Source: Phoronis australis (taxonomy: Eukaryota > Phoronida > Phoronidae). Taken from it: a DNA stretch of 64,000 bases. The DNA is taken from contig NMRA01000002.1 of assembly GCA_002633005.1 (NCBI GenBank), positions 2,800,687-2,864,686 on the forward strand, read 5' to 3'. The notes beneath the pieces are model-generated. The model was not told where the DNA came from. It ran no database searches and was given only the letters and a program-made list of their open reading frames with translations. Shown piece after piece: positions 28,301 through 38,023 of this stretch; positions within the stretch are counted from its first letter, which is position 1; each line of letters begins with the position of its first letter. A program made the translations under genes and the position numbers.

Positions 28301-31300
28301 CTTCCAAACAAAGATACTAAGTTCAGATAATAACTTTGGTTACACTATAATGTAGCGCACATGGCCTTTAGGGCAAATTATATGTACCTCTTTTGTCCAA
28401 AAATAAAAGACCATTTATTGTAACATAATGACCTCAACCTATTCTTTACTCAGATAAAAAATTTGAGGCAAGGGAAAAACAGAATTTCAAATGTTATAAC
28501 TAGTTACACTGAGAGTTTAAGGAATAGTTGTGTAACAAAACTTTCACCTCACCTTCTGTCAAGTCGTCCACTCCACCAGACATGGAGTAGTTACCACTTG
28601 ACCGTCTGAAGAGCTTGTCCCTGCTGCCTTTGCGGCTGCTCCTAGTGAGGAATGGCTGTGGTGAGGTGGGTGTGATGGAGCCCAAGGGAGACGGCGGCTC
28701 AGGCTGGAGCTCATTGCTGGCTGATGACTCAGGAGTTAGTGGAAGCTGGATTATATCGGAAGCATTTGAGAGGTCAATAAAATCCGTCACTGAACAGTGG
28801 TTTGCATTGTAATGAAAACAAGCAACAAATTCCCATTTTTAAATAATGTGGAACTACAGCCTCGGTGAAAAGACAGGCACAGTACTCAGTACAAAGATTT
28901 CTACAGTACATCACATGCCAAAACTGATCAGAAAAAAGGACCAGGAACTTCTTTTTACGTCGATTGAAAGAACGTGAAATTCACTATCGCAGCCCTAGCA
29001 TCATGAGCGTTAACGATAAGAAAATGATCACTCGTCACACTGCATTTTTGACCACTATAGAGGCAGTTGTCAAAACTGACATGGAAACAGAATTTTGTTA
29101 ATTTTTTATGTTCCTTACAAGCCATTTAAGTTATGCAAAACTATAACTTCATCAATTTAACAAAATTAACACAGGACAAACAATTTCTGGTAATCACTTT
29201 TTAAATTCAATAAATGATAATGACTGCTTGCTCCATCATACCTCGTTTGGTCGAGTGAAGACAGTCCGCACATCTTTATACTTGAAGCCCTTTCTGCGCA
29301 GAGTGGCATTTAATGTATTCACGCGTCTACGCACGGCTGCTGCCTGGCTACGGGTCAGAGACTCAATTTCAGACTTCAGCAGACCTTCGTCAATCAGCCT
29401 ACCATCTAAGGAACACAAAAACAGTCATTCAAGTCATGTACTCCAAGTGGGTTACGACACAGTTCACGATGTCTAATTCTCTTAACAGTACAAATTATTA
29501 TTAAGGTGGCAAAATTCTGAATTACGGAATACCTTAGTCACCTTACTAACTTAAGTGTTGATTCCCTTTCATTCGTAATCATAAGCAAAGATTACTTTGA
29601 CGATGAATTCAGCTTCTGCTCAGCAGTCATGATAGGGAATTCTGGGAAATTTTGTTTAAATACTTATGTGTTGTACAGTACACAATGAATGAGAAAATCC
29701 ATTTTAAAAAAATCAAAGTCTAGCCAGCAGACTAAGACCAAGCTGCAAGAAATTTACTTTTGAATTGTGATATTATCTAAAAACTTATTTGAGCTAGATA
29801 ACTGACGATAACTCAAATGTTTCTTCTCAAATAAGGAGTGTACAATCGTGTAATCGAGAAATATAGAGACTGAGACGAACTTGCCACCCAGAGGGTTGTG
29901 GAATCAAGCATGCAACCTCAAACAAATGAATAGACATTGAGCTTTAGCCGCTATAGAGCAGATATAACATTTATTATTAAACATTTTGCTCGTTTTACCT
30001 TCAAAGGATGATGTAAGGTGTCCGTATCCTGCACTCCTCAGCCAAGTTATCTCAGCCTCACCTTCTGAAAAAGAGTGAATAATAAAATTGGTAAAGATTC
30101 CGAATGTAAGACAATCGAACGCTATTTGTAGACTGCTGTGTCACGCGCTCTTTTTGGCACGATATTGAGAGCTTGTTATCAGCAAAAGTTGACTCTGAAC
30201 TCCAGTCGAAAAAAAGACATTCTTTTTGGAATCCAGTTTAAAAAAGGACACAAGTACTCAATTGGTTTCTAATGCATGCGAAATATTACACATACATTTT
30301 AAAAATTAAAAAGAATGTCTTAACATTATATGTTTTTACCAGTTATTTGAAAATAAATTTTATTGCCGAGAAGTATATTCTAAAGCAAAAAAATCCAAAT
30401 GAACAACAGGAATTCTGTTAACCATGGGAAGTATATGTTTGCTAAGTTACCCGTTCACTGAATGTAAAAATTGCTTACTTATAGTTAATCTGAGAGGATC
30501 CTGCACTGGGCGTCACTGATGTGTGTATATTAACTACCTCAACAAAATCATTAACATTTTTGTAATGTTATATTTGAATGTCATTGCCTCAACAATATTG
30601 TTATGTATCTCATTTCTGTAATGTTATGTCTGAAGAATAAATGCAGATTCTGTGAAAAAATGGTAAGGATTACATCTGATCCAACGTCATGTGTAAGACT
30701 CATCTGACTGTGTCAAAAGCTTTACTAAAGCAATGTGATTTGTAATTTCATTGGTATTATCCATAACATTGCGTTGATGCATTTGGGCCCTCAGATGTAA
30801 TCATCAAGGGAAATGTGAGATTGGGGATATCAAACATCATATTTGTTTAGTTATTTAACAGTAGTTTTTGACCAAATGGTTGACCAAATTGACCTTACCA
30901 ACTTACATGAAAAATGGCCACCAGTGAAACCAAGTGGGACATTTATTGAGGATGTTGATGTATGTTGTAAATATTATATGATCACTACTCACACTGTTGG
31001 TTATAGAGCCCAAGACATCTCGGAAGTGACAAGTAATCAGACTTCTCTACTGAGAGACTTGCAACATATTATGCAAGTGTCTTTCCATAACTAACTAGTT
31101 TTCTTTCAAACTCGTCACAATGGGTCATATATAACACTAGGAATACAATTGAAATTTTTACAGAAGACTTTGCACTGTTGACCAAATTATGCACGGAAAT
31201 ATGAAGCACGACAAACTTTATCTCATGGTATTCCTTACTAATAGTATTACAAATTCAAACTAAATTACCACCCTGTTAGTCATCTTCACTTCCCGTGTAA

Positions 31301-34300
31301 CCTTAGTGTCAGAATAAACGTTCACAGTGGATCAGTTGAACTAAAAAACGAAAGTGACAAAAATCTGCAGAAGAATGTTGAATCATGATGGTATCAGAGT
31401 AATGAAGTATTTTCCATGCCTGCTGGGTCACCTATAATCCCACTGAAGAACACAATAGTCTATGGAAGTCCTTGTGCTGTGGAGACAACATCATCAATGG
31501 TCTTTCAGAGATCAAGGAAATGTTATCCATGATATGAGAAGTTAACATAACATTTTGCAATAGGTCATCATTGCACCAAACATCCTTTGGTCATTGACTG
31601 GTGAGGTATACTTTTAGTATATTATAGCAGCTTATAGCCATTTTCTGATATAATGGCCAGGTGATGAAATATGCCTTGTCGCTAGATTGTGACAAGGTAG
31701 TTCGTTGACAGAGCTTTGCATTCTTGTATGGATTTAACACAGTGGTATGTATTTCCCAGCTCTTTAATAAACCCTTTGCAACCATCATGCCATCAAATCA
31801 CCACTGTTGTACTGTGGGATGTTCAAATGATTCAGACACAACATCCAACGTCTCAAATGATCATCTGAATCAATGAAAGAAGAAGATAAATAAAGGTCCT
31901 TCTTGTTGACATATGATAGATTGATATCAAAGGGGGCGTTCAGGAGTGGGAACCCATGTGATTTTTCTGAATGCAGCCATTTCTGTAGGAAGTTCCTCCA
32001 CCTCACTTACAGCATCAAGTGAATATAGAATTCCTAATTGAGTTTAATTCTTTGTCAACTACTGATAGGTACTTCTGGAACACTCATCTTAGAAATTGGG
32101 TCAAGGGAAAGAGGTCTTTCTGCTGTCATAACACTTGAGATTTGTGTCATGTAGAATGCTTCCTATTATCCAACAAAGGTACATAAGAATGTCCATTATG
32201 ACAATGTTGCCCTAGTCCCTTTGTGTCTCACTGTAGGCAGTGAAGTCAATGGCTTTGTGGGAGACAGTGGGCCAGCACTGTTGAACAAAGAGCATATTTG
32301 ATGGGATTTACTGGCAGTGGTCTAGCAGCAAGAGGAGGTTGGAGTCACACACCTGGCAAGTGAGACAAGGCACAAAACAGCACTTGCACACTAATTCTTT
32401 ATCCCTGTGATTGTGTGACCAAATTAATTAGAAATATAACAAATAGCGATGATGTGAATATGAAGTATGTTAAAAATTGTCAATTGTTTTTAAGAACAAG
32501 TTTTGTGGCAAAAATGGTCCACCGCAAATCAGTGAACCACGTCCAGTAAGTGTTGTGACATGGTGCTGGGGAATAACCCTACATGATGCCAACTATGGTA
32601 GCCCACACCAAGTACGTTATTACTGCAAACATCATCTATTTGTAGAATTTTTTGTTTTCACATTTACAAGTTGTCCGTGAATACAAAGTCACTTTGTTTA
32701 ACGTAGACTATCGCATTGTCATTCAGTTCAGGCTATACATTAGCATACTCAGAACCATGCAAATACATCTATAGTGATTGTGAAAAATCATACCAGATAA
32801 AATGGAATTAATCTTTGTGACGACATTACAAAATATTTTTTTAAAGCCTTAACGAACGCGACTCTCTGGCTCTCGCTAAAAAGTGGCATTTAATGAAAAC
32901 CATTAAACATATATAAAACAATAGTCCAAACTTGGTCCTTACCCAGATCATAATCGATATCTGGACGAGGGATTGGGAGGACAGTTTGTTAATGCTAGTG
33001 GCTCAAGCAATAACAAACTGTCAGTTCCTCCCAAGTCAAGATATATTACTTCTTACCAGATTACGTTTAATAACAATAAGTGGTTAAAAAGTCATAGATT
33101 TTTGACAGATAGTAGGTTCACAACATGATCAGGAATCAAGTTGTGCTCAAATTCAGCCATGGTTTATGCAACAGTCTGTTCTAATCAAATAAAACACAAG
33201 ACAAAAGTGAGACTTTCCAGCAGTGTACCCTCTGAATATGACCATGACCTTTACCATCAAAGTCAAAACATAACTCAATTAAAAAGTATTTCGAGTTCAC
33301 ACTTAGAAGATCTCATTACCATCTGGTGTCTTGGTGGCCTCTTCTTCCTCTGTGAAACTGTCGTCTTTTTTGATGTCTTCAAACTCATTCCAGTAGTCTT
33401 CATATCCACTCTGATGGGCCATAATTGGCTGGTCATGAGATAAGTCAGCTGATTACATAGCGGCTGAATCGAAACAGAAACACAAGATTAATGTCGGGCT
33501 ATAGTAATTCACTGGCACATTTAAATCAGGGTGTTTTTCCAACACTCAGACTAATCAGTTGCACTAATGGGGCTGCAACAGGTACATGGAGTTACGCCAC
33601 CCCGAAACGGGGGTCTGTACGGGTTAATCAATGCATAAACAACGTAGCCACTGAAGCTGAACAGGCATCTTGTTGGATTTGGATGAAATACCAACAGCAA
33701 CACCACCAACAACCGTCAGACAGAGCCTGGTCAACTCTGTAATATCCCACCTACTAGAGATGGTCTTGGTTTAGGGACGAAAGCACTTTAAGGACAGTAG
33801 GAGACCAACTGAAGATGGTGGCTGAGCACAGTTCCATTAAGTGTTTAAAGTAAGTTTTATATATACATGTTTATTTTTACAATGATCAGGTATGTACCAA
33901 AAATAAGCAAAATAATTTAGTAATTTTACACTTGGCAGTCAAAAACACGTTTTTTCGTGCAACTTTTAAGAATAGAACAATGAGAAAAAAGGTTGAAAAC
34001 TAAACAAAAACATTCTGACCTGTTGTAGCCCCAGTGGCAGTCAATGGTCTTAGTTCCAACAGTGTTATGGTATAGGCTGAAATACCATAAGCTCACAACT
34101 ATGTTCAGCTGTGGTTGTCAGACACATTTATGGGCATTTAATTTGACCTGAGTACATTGCTTAGCTAACACATAGACCCTCCAGGATATAGGTGATGGAT
34201 AACAAAAAGGTGTCAACAATTAAACATTACAACATTTAATGGCATAATGCTCAAAAATATGCAACGTAAAGAAGCAGTTTTTAAGTTCCATACATTCACT

Positions 34301-36823
34301 CAGTGATCATTGTGCACTTTGAATTCAGAGACTGCAGGGCTACGAAAGTGGGACACACAGTAAATCTCACCAAGTAATTGCCAAAATTGCTCTCATTTCA
34401 TTTTTTCAAAAGTTCCTAACATTGTTTTGAATGTCCACCATTTCTCAGAAACATTGCGTGAAAGTACGTATGACATAGACCTTTAAAATGGTATTGATAG
34501 TATTTTTTGGTGCTACTTATTTTAACTAAAAAAATAAATATTAAATTTCATTGTCAGCCATATTCCATCCATCTTAAATTGGCGAAACACTATTCTACCA
34601 TCAAGCTATAATTATGAAAACGCATGCGAGCATCCGGGGGGGAGGGCTTGAACAAGCCTCCTATTTGGCGAAGTGGCAAAAAGTGTTGTGGTATAATTCT
34701 TCTAAATCCCAAAGCTTCCCACTTAAATCAAATATGGAGGGTTGGCAAACCCAGTTCCACATTCTCTGGTCTGATTTATTCGAATGGTCATGTTTTATTC
34801 AGTACACTGCAGTTGGAATCCCAGTGCGGCAGACAGCGTCCCAGATGGTGGAGGTCTCAGAACCAGGTTCTTGAAGTTTGAGGACGGAGCAAAATGATAA
34901 AGTGACAAAGAGTTAGAGAATTATATTTTGAAGTAAATCAGTCATCCGCGACAATAATTTGTTACTTGTGGTAATATAATTCACATTGCCAATTCACCAT
35001 ATTGGAGGCTGTTGCTGCCCTCGGTAAATCACGTTTATCATCGATTTTTATCTCTAACAATTTCAATACTTTAATCTCTAATACTTATAGTACCTGCAGC
35101 TACTTTTGTATCAATCAATACGAGCACGAACCTGTCAGGTAAAAATAGTTTGTATAGTGTAGGAACTGTCACCATACGTAGCACCAAATTAAACGATTTG
35201 CTGTGCACAAGTTTTGTACCAAAGTTTGACTGACAAAATTTTGAAAATCGAGGGATCCCTTGAAAAATGAAAAAGAGTAATTTTGGCAAATTAATTTTAC
35301 TCCAAATTGAGAGGTTATTGGAGGGTTTATCATAACCAAGTTATCCTCCTTCGACATAAAATATGGTGCGTTAGCTTACGAAAAATGATGATTTAAATTC
35401 AGAATTTGTACAAAAAGATGGTGTAAATTTGAAACTGTTTTTCTTAGTAAAGAGGATTAGGTGTGGAGTATGCATGTGTGTGTGCGTGTCTGTGGTGTTC
35501 TCGTCTTATTGTGTTATTGTAAATTTTCTCATTGCCAATAAATGTATAAAAAAGAAAAATGACTAGATTCTCAATTTGAGTAATATCTTACAACCTGTCA
35601 GAGCACAGTCACCTAAGTGACAAATGATGCAAAAAAACATCCTGGATTGGAATGTTAGTTACAGAACATGGTATGCAAAGCTTTTCTGTTCATTCTAAAA
35701 TTGCCTCTCCCTTCTGAACAAATATCTGGACAGTCCCAGGGACTTTGCAAGCTTAGCAACATTCAATATAAACAGACAACATATGGTCAAATTCAAGTGT
35801 GACAGCAGTTTGGACCACAAGTTAAGTTTTACAAGCCTAATACAAAACTGAAGCCATAAATGTCACCAAGTAAAAATAATTATGCATTGCAGGAAGTATA
35901 CCAGGTCAAGAGGTTTACAATGAAGTTGCAGCTGCAGAAATTCAGTCATTTCCCATCAGCATGAGGAAATGTGCTTTGCCACTTGAGAGGGTGGTGGCGT
36001 AGAACAAAGGTATTCTTGTGTTCGGGGGTTCATAAACTAGGATTTCCAAAGAGGCTTTCTAAAATAGCTTTAACAATTTCTCTGGATATTCATGACCTAA
36101 CCATGCATCTGTCTGCTTTTTTAAACAAGGAACATTTGTCACTGAACAAGTTGTCAGGGGCATCATGCAGGACAGAGGACATCTGTGTACATGCAGTTAG
36201 CCTACTTGTTATGACAAATGACCAAAACAGTGTTTGTCACTGGTATGTACGGCAATGCCAATGCGCAAGTGCAAAGATGCATGATCCTTTCGGCCTTGGC
36301 AAAGTTTGTCTTTAGATGTGCTAGTTGACACTGGAGCACTTGTCACCAATAGCTCACTTGCGAGTTTCTCGTTAGTCACTGTGACGTCACCGGAAAGGGG
36401 GCAAAACCCGCCATATTGCTCTTGTTTTGCCCCGAGTCTTTGCTACACAGTCTAAAACTTACTGGAGTTCTTATGGTGAATTTTACGCTTAAAACGTTAG
36501 ATGGTAGATGGGTCGTGGAATAACTGTGAATGGACGAAGAAAATGTGAACTTGTTATGTTGTGCGAAGCTGTGAACGGACTGAAATTGGAACTTAACCCG
36601 CTCTAGGCCTGAATGGCGCAGGCCTACAGGGGCGATAGTGTATCCCCATAAAAAGATATTCACTTCAAAATACAGCAAATAAAATCAAATGAAACATGCA
36701 TATGTGCACATGAAGTTATAGTTAACACATACCCTGACTCTGGACACAATTTAGTCTACAAATAACTTGAGCATATTCATGAAAACCTCGCGGTTCTCTC
36801 GAGTTTCTCTCACTAGCCGCCAT
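10235..36823 (-). CDS. ARHGAP18/28/40-like Rho GTPase-activating protein, whole gene (17 recognised exons)
   Basis: Predicted RhoGAP that would stimulate GTP hydrolysis by Rho-family GTPases and so act on actin and cell shape in the cytoplasm. Joined exons in order: 36823-36733, 33448-33320, 30064-29999, 29405-29242, 28789-28553, 27271-27114, 26962-26918, 26270-26108, 25441-25341, 22870-22793, 20279-20117, 19559-19477, 18722-18522, 17812-17738, 14505-14446, 11975-11833, 10394-10235. All borders are AG/GT and all phases fit except between exons 4 and 5, where a small exon of length 1 mod 3 must be missing. The total is about 705 codons; human ARHGAP18 is about 660. Seen directly: EDYWNEFEDIKK N-terminal motif, RhoGAP motifs EGILRVPG, LLKQFLRELPNPLL and NVAMIVAPNLF, and the subfamily C-terminus VGGNIGERCLD. 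The subfamily match rests on remembered family motifs, not a search. Which of 18, 28 or 40 it resembles most is open. Confidence 0.9.
11833..11975 (-). CDS. RhoGAP gene exon 16, first half of the C-terminal RA-like domain
   Basis: Contains EGFIRIQAPSLSKVGATIQL and DVTAGDIVEKFKPSQ, matching the subfamily motif (G-x-IR-(V/I)QAP-x-LSK-x-x-x-x-IQL) of the ubiquitin-like C-terminal domain. Two donors are possible. The later one (TACAG|GTAATT at 11833) fits the phase of the last exon; the earlier GTATCC (exon start 11853) does not. Enters in phase 0 and leaves in phase 2. Confidence 0.88.
14446..14505 (-). CDS. RhoGAP gene exon 15, basic 20-residue exon
   Basis: Codes for KINLFGKKPDKSELYKKVLE. It lies where family members have a basic, Lys-rich linker between the GAP domain and the C-terminal domain. 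Acceptor TTTTTGCAG, donor GAG|GTGAGA, phase 0 at both ends. Confidence 0.78.
15240..17010 (+). repeat. Degenerate repeat array A with CTCF-like motifs (intron 14)
   Basis: Repeated units a few hundred bases apart, each with a (T/C)CACTAGG(G/T)GGC(A/G)C word: 15447, 16052, 16435, 16708 and 16991, all in the same direction. Each is followed by words such as CCAAATTTC, TTTAG/GCGG and GAGATA. The array lies between RhoGAP exons 15 and 14. No coding content. Confidence 0.75.
17738..17812 (-). CDS. RhoGAP gene exon 14
   Basis: A 75-nt exon coding for IPSFMITQIRHQYTSEQIRK plus five residues. It matches the IP-x-F-(I/M)-x-x-Q-(V/I)R-x-Q helix that follows the GAP domain in ARHGAP18-type proteins. 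Acceptor GTTTTCAG, donor TCT|GTAAGT, phase 0. Confidence 0.88.
18522..18722 (-). CDS. RhoGAP gene exon 13, core Asn motif
   Basis: Codes for 67 residues including HNKMTLSNVAMIVAPNLF, with the conserved Asn of the RhoGAP core (K-M-x-x-x-N-(V/L)A-x-(V/I)-x-APNL). It ends MLIKYEEILWV, closing the domain. Acceptor TTTTCAG, donor GTG|GTGAGT, phase 0 at both ends. The opposite strand also has an open frame here, which is a shadow. Confidence 0.95.
19477..19559 (-). CDS. RhoGAP gene exon 12
   Basis: Codes for IPDTKQKLQAINLLLLLLPD followed by IHRDTLR, the helix that precedes the catalytic-core Asn motif in RhoGAP domains (L-x-x-LLLLLP-x-x-x-(R/H)-x-TL). Acceptor ATTCCAG, donor AGA|GTAAGA. Enters in phase 1 and ends in phase 0. 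Confidence 0.93.
20117..20279 (-). CDS. RhoGAP gene exon 11
   Basis: Contains FSWDGIRPNDAAALLKQFLR and ELPNPLLSNDYIEAF. This is the conserved RhoGAP core D-x-HD/ND-x-A-x-LLK-x-FLRELP-x-PLL with the Lys and Arg that contact the GTPase. Acceptor TTTTTAG, donor GAGC|GTGAGT. Enters in phase 0 and leaves in phase 1. Confidence 0.95.
22013..22475 (-). mobile_element. 3' end of a non-LTR retrotransposon (LINE), RhoGAP intron 10
   Basis: A minus-strand frame ending at 22106 codes for HVIQILTGHCNLARHRHITG, then CPECGTDVESAKHLVESCPA. The C-x2-C-x8-H-x4-C pattern and the preceding LTGHC-x-L-x-RH are the C-terminal zinc-knuckle region of ORF2 in R1/Jockey/I-type LINEs. About 100 bases of 3' tail follow. 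The rest of the element is missing, as in a 5'-truncated insertion. The tail matches the SINE at 60687-60930. Confidence 0.85.
22793..22870 (-). CDS. RhoGAP gene exon 10, arginine-finger exon
   Basis: Codes for 26 residues including IEKSGLQVEGILRVPGSAVR. The Arg of GILRVPG aligns with the catalytic arginine finger of RhoGAP domains (GIFR in p50RhoGAP), so the GAP should be active. Acceptor CTGGACAG, donor AAG|GTGAGT, phase 0 at both ends. Confidence 0.95.
24140..25135 (+). repeat. Degenerate repeat array B with CTCF-like motifs (intron 9)
   Basis: Same family as array A. Motif words at 24617, 24778 and 24923 match (C)CACTAGG(A/T/G)GGC(G/A)C; weaker ones occur near 24448 and 24470. Units of about 150-165 bases repeat CCAAATTTCATGAA and GAGATAGAG. 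The array ends in a CCGGACG-rich stretch (about 25045-25085) and a hairpin-forming end around ATGCGTCCACATATAAATAT. Confidence 0.8.
25341..25441 (-). CDS. RhoGAP gene exon 9, start of the RhoGAP domain
   Basis: With the split codon it gives DGGLFGVSLQSLCEQDNKR, then APPTTVPLVFKK. This corresponds to the (D)SGLFGVPL-x-x-LLEQD opening of the RhoGAP domain and the P-x-I/V-x-L helix that follows. Acceptor CCACCAG, donor AAG|GTAAAC. Ends in phase 0. Confidence 0.93.
26108..26270 (-). CDS. RhoGAP gene exon 8, subfamily-specific pre-GAP segment
   Basis: Contains GVTRFGDLGHEDMTRCRSLG followed by LIELTSLFDVYNI and a basic tail KRKGKRKVK. This is the diagnostic segment before the GAP domain in ARHGAP18/28/40 (T-R-x-GDL-x-x-(Q/E)DM, LIELT-x-L-(Y/F)DV). 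Acceptor TTTTTTCAG, donor AAAAG|GTGAAT. Enters in phase 0 and leaves in phase 1. Confidence 0.93.
26918..26962 (-). CDS. RhoGAP gene exon 7, 15-residue acidic exon
   Basis: A 45-nt exon coding DVDDEQKVDDKDEMP. It has acceptor TATTTCAG, donor CCG|GTAAGA and phase 0 at both ends. It is too short to stand out as an open frame; it was found from strong borders and correct phase between two better supported exons. Skipping it would keep the frame. Confidence 0.65.
27114..27271 (-). CDS. RhoGAP gene exon 6
   Basis: Open throughout, coding for about 52 residues including VEILNINSRAADNNNRGSYK and an acidic stretch SDDDVTFHFKSDESLL. It lies in the variable region between the N-terminal motifs and the GAP domain, where family members align poorly. 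Acceptor CATTTCAG, donor CTT|GTGAGC; enters in phase 1, exits in phase 0. The call rests on open frame, borders and phase, not homology. Confidence 0.65.
28553..28789 (-). CDS. RhoGAP gene exon 5, Ser/Pro-rich linker
   Basis: Codes for about 79 residues rich in Ser, Pro and Thr (for example PLTPESSASNELQPEPPSP), then a basic Ser/Arg patch and an acidic end (DDLTEG). Likely a disordered linker with phosphorylation sites. It has phase 1 at both ends and a length of 237, divisible by three, so skipping it would keep the frame. Donor AAG|GTGAGG was chosen because it fits the next exon; a second GTGAAA six bases on does not. Acceptor TGTTCAG. Confidence 0.75.
29242..29405 (-). CDS. RhoGAP gene exon 4, basic helical segment
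   Basis: Codes for a charged segment with SLTRSQAAAVRRRVNTL and later KYKDVRTVF. It corresponds to the LTR-x-QAAAV-x-(K/R)RV and DVR-x-(I/V)F segments of ARHGAP18-type proteins. It begins in phase 1 and ends in phase 0 with GAG|GTATGA. The next recognised exon needs phase 1 input, and a direct join would give TGA, so one small exon lies between. Other GT dinucleotides near the end are also in phase 0 and do not solve this. Confidence 0.85.
29999..30064 (-). CDS. RhoGAP gene exon 3
   Basis: A 66-nt exon coding for GEAEITWLRSAGYGHL and a few more residues. With the split codon it completes the PDEGEAE motif that precedes a tryptophan-containing helix (x-x-WL-x-x-AG) in ARHGAP18-type proteins. 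Acceptor TTTCAG, donor GGTAAAAC, phase 1 at both ends. Confidence 0.8.
30840..33000. other. RhoGAP intron 2, with a degenerate coding-like tract
   Basis: A plus-strand frame at 30843-31094 includes DLTNLHEKWPPVKPSGTFIE. Around 31789 a short frame begins MPSNHHCCTVGCSND, THAP-like in its Cys spacing. Minus-strand frames at about 31591-32006 also look coding but are broken. No intact domain. Possibly an old transposase or retrocopy. Confidence 0.25.
33320..33448 (-). CDS. RhoGAP gene exon 2, acidic N-terminal motif
   Basis: Contains EDYWNEFEDIKK followed by an acidic stretch and ending KTPD. This matches the conserved N-terminal motif of ARHGAP18/28 (EDYW-x-E-x-E-x-IKK, then a PDEGE element that crosses into the next exon). 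It starts and ends in phase 1. The first in-frame ATG in this exon is at 33422-33420, an alternative start if exon 1 is not used. Confidence 0.8.
36733..36823 (-). CDS. RhoGAP gene exon 1 (candidate start exon)
   Basis: Encodes about 30 residues beginning MAASERNSRE, then one base of a split codon. Chosen because the ATG lies in an ATGGCGGC context, the frame stays open to a good donor (CAGG|GTATGT), and it ends in phase 1, exactly what the acceptor at 33448 needs; the split codon becomes Ala. The 30 residues match no family motif I know, so the link to the rest of the gene is structural, not by homology. If it is wrong, translation could begin at the in-frame ATG at 33422. The exon lies inside a segment bounded by inverted repeats (36376-37450). 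Confidence 0.5.
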
Positions 36824-37010
36824 TTTGAGGAAGTTACGTGAAATCACGCCTGTTGACGGACAAAAAGTCCAAGGGACACAAATCTTACAAATTTCACTTG
36901 ATATTTTCTCATGCTATTTTGCAAGTGTCACGCGCCAGGTCACGCGCTAGATCTCGCACTTCGCTCAGTCTCGCGCTAGCCTTTGCCTCATACTCACCTG
37001 ACTCAGTTGA
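36824..37010 (-). promoter_or_regulatory. Candidate promoter upstream of the RhoGAP start exon
   Basis: Just upstream of the ATG, read on the minus strand, are ACTTCCTC (an ETS-type core) and CAAAATGGCGGC, which matches the YY1 consensus and overlaps the start codon. Further upstream (about 36930-36990) is a CpG-rich tract with repeated CTCGC and CGCGC words, unusual in this AT-rich window. Both features are common at TATA-less animal promoters. I see no TATA box at the expected distance. The start site cannot be placed exactly. Confidence 0.35.
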
Positions 37011-38023
37011 AATACTTGATTGTGGTTATCGCGCGCGCGGACTAAGTTAACAGTAACCACAAAGTGGAGTTGGAATTTTTCGCCAAAGTCACCTGAATTC
37101 TCTTATATATGCTTCATCGAAGATGTTTAGAAGCAGAAAGAGTCACTGAAGAAAGTAAGACCCTTTTAGGTGGTAATTTTAGGTGTAGAATGTATTTTTG
37201 ACGAGGTAAAAACTTTACCAGTGAGCGGATTTCGCCTACCGCCCATTTAAAATACACGGGACGAAATTAGTACAGAACGCGATAGAACGTATTGTAGTGC
37301 GAATCTGAAGTTCATTTGCCATAACAGCAATGCTTTTGGACCTTTTTCGAACTAAACGGCTAAAAACTCGAAGACAATAACAGAATACACTGTGCTACCG
37401 TATTGGGCAAATGACCAAACGACAAGCTTTTGCCCCACTTCCCGTGACGTCACAGTTATGTCTCACATAATCTCGCGTTATTGTTATAAACTCGCAAAAG
37501 GCCTATTGCAACCTACTCTACCACTCAAACCTGACCGGCAAAAATGACCACCGCAGTGTCAATCGTATTTACAGACAAGTGAACCCTGTGAAAATACAGC
37601 ATTGAACTGCTAGCTGTCATAAACACACTTTACACTCAAGGAATAACTAACCGAACGAAAAGCTGCAATTATGTGACTGTTTAAACAAAAAGTTAATGTA
37701 GGAACAAGTTGCCTGTTGTCACCATGGTGTCAATTTTATCACCAGCTTTCGAGGTAGAACAACTTGTGCCCAATCACTTCGTTTCATGACAACTACACAC
37801 ATCTAAATACGAAACTGGGCCAAGGTGCATGCAATCATGTCAGCTGTGTTTGCACAATAGCAATAGCTAAAGGCAACCATTTTGAGCCACATCTATACCA
37901 GACTTCATATCGCTTTTAACCATTTCATTCAAGCACGTTTCTATTTATAAATATGCAAGAACGTTCATCATTTTCTTTCTCGACATAAACAGCAACCTTT
38001 CTGCAAGCCACCAGTTCCGAGTT

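Larger units (their letters stand above)
36376..37450. mobile_element. Segment bounded by CRE-containing inverted repeats
   Basis: The left arm at 36376 reads ACTGTGACGTCACCGGAAAG then GGGGCAAAAC. The right arm ending near 37450 is its reverse complement with about three differences. A weaker outer match (TTGCGAGTTT at 36358 against AAACTCGCAA at 37488) may extend the ends. Each arm holds the palindrome TGACGTCA. A second small hairpin (GGGGCAAAAC/GTTTTGCCCC) follows the left arm. Looks like a non-autonomous DNA transposon of about 1.1 kb; no target duplication was resolved. It contains RhoGAP exon 1. Confidence 0.6.
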
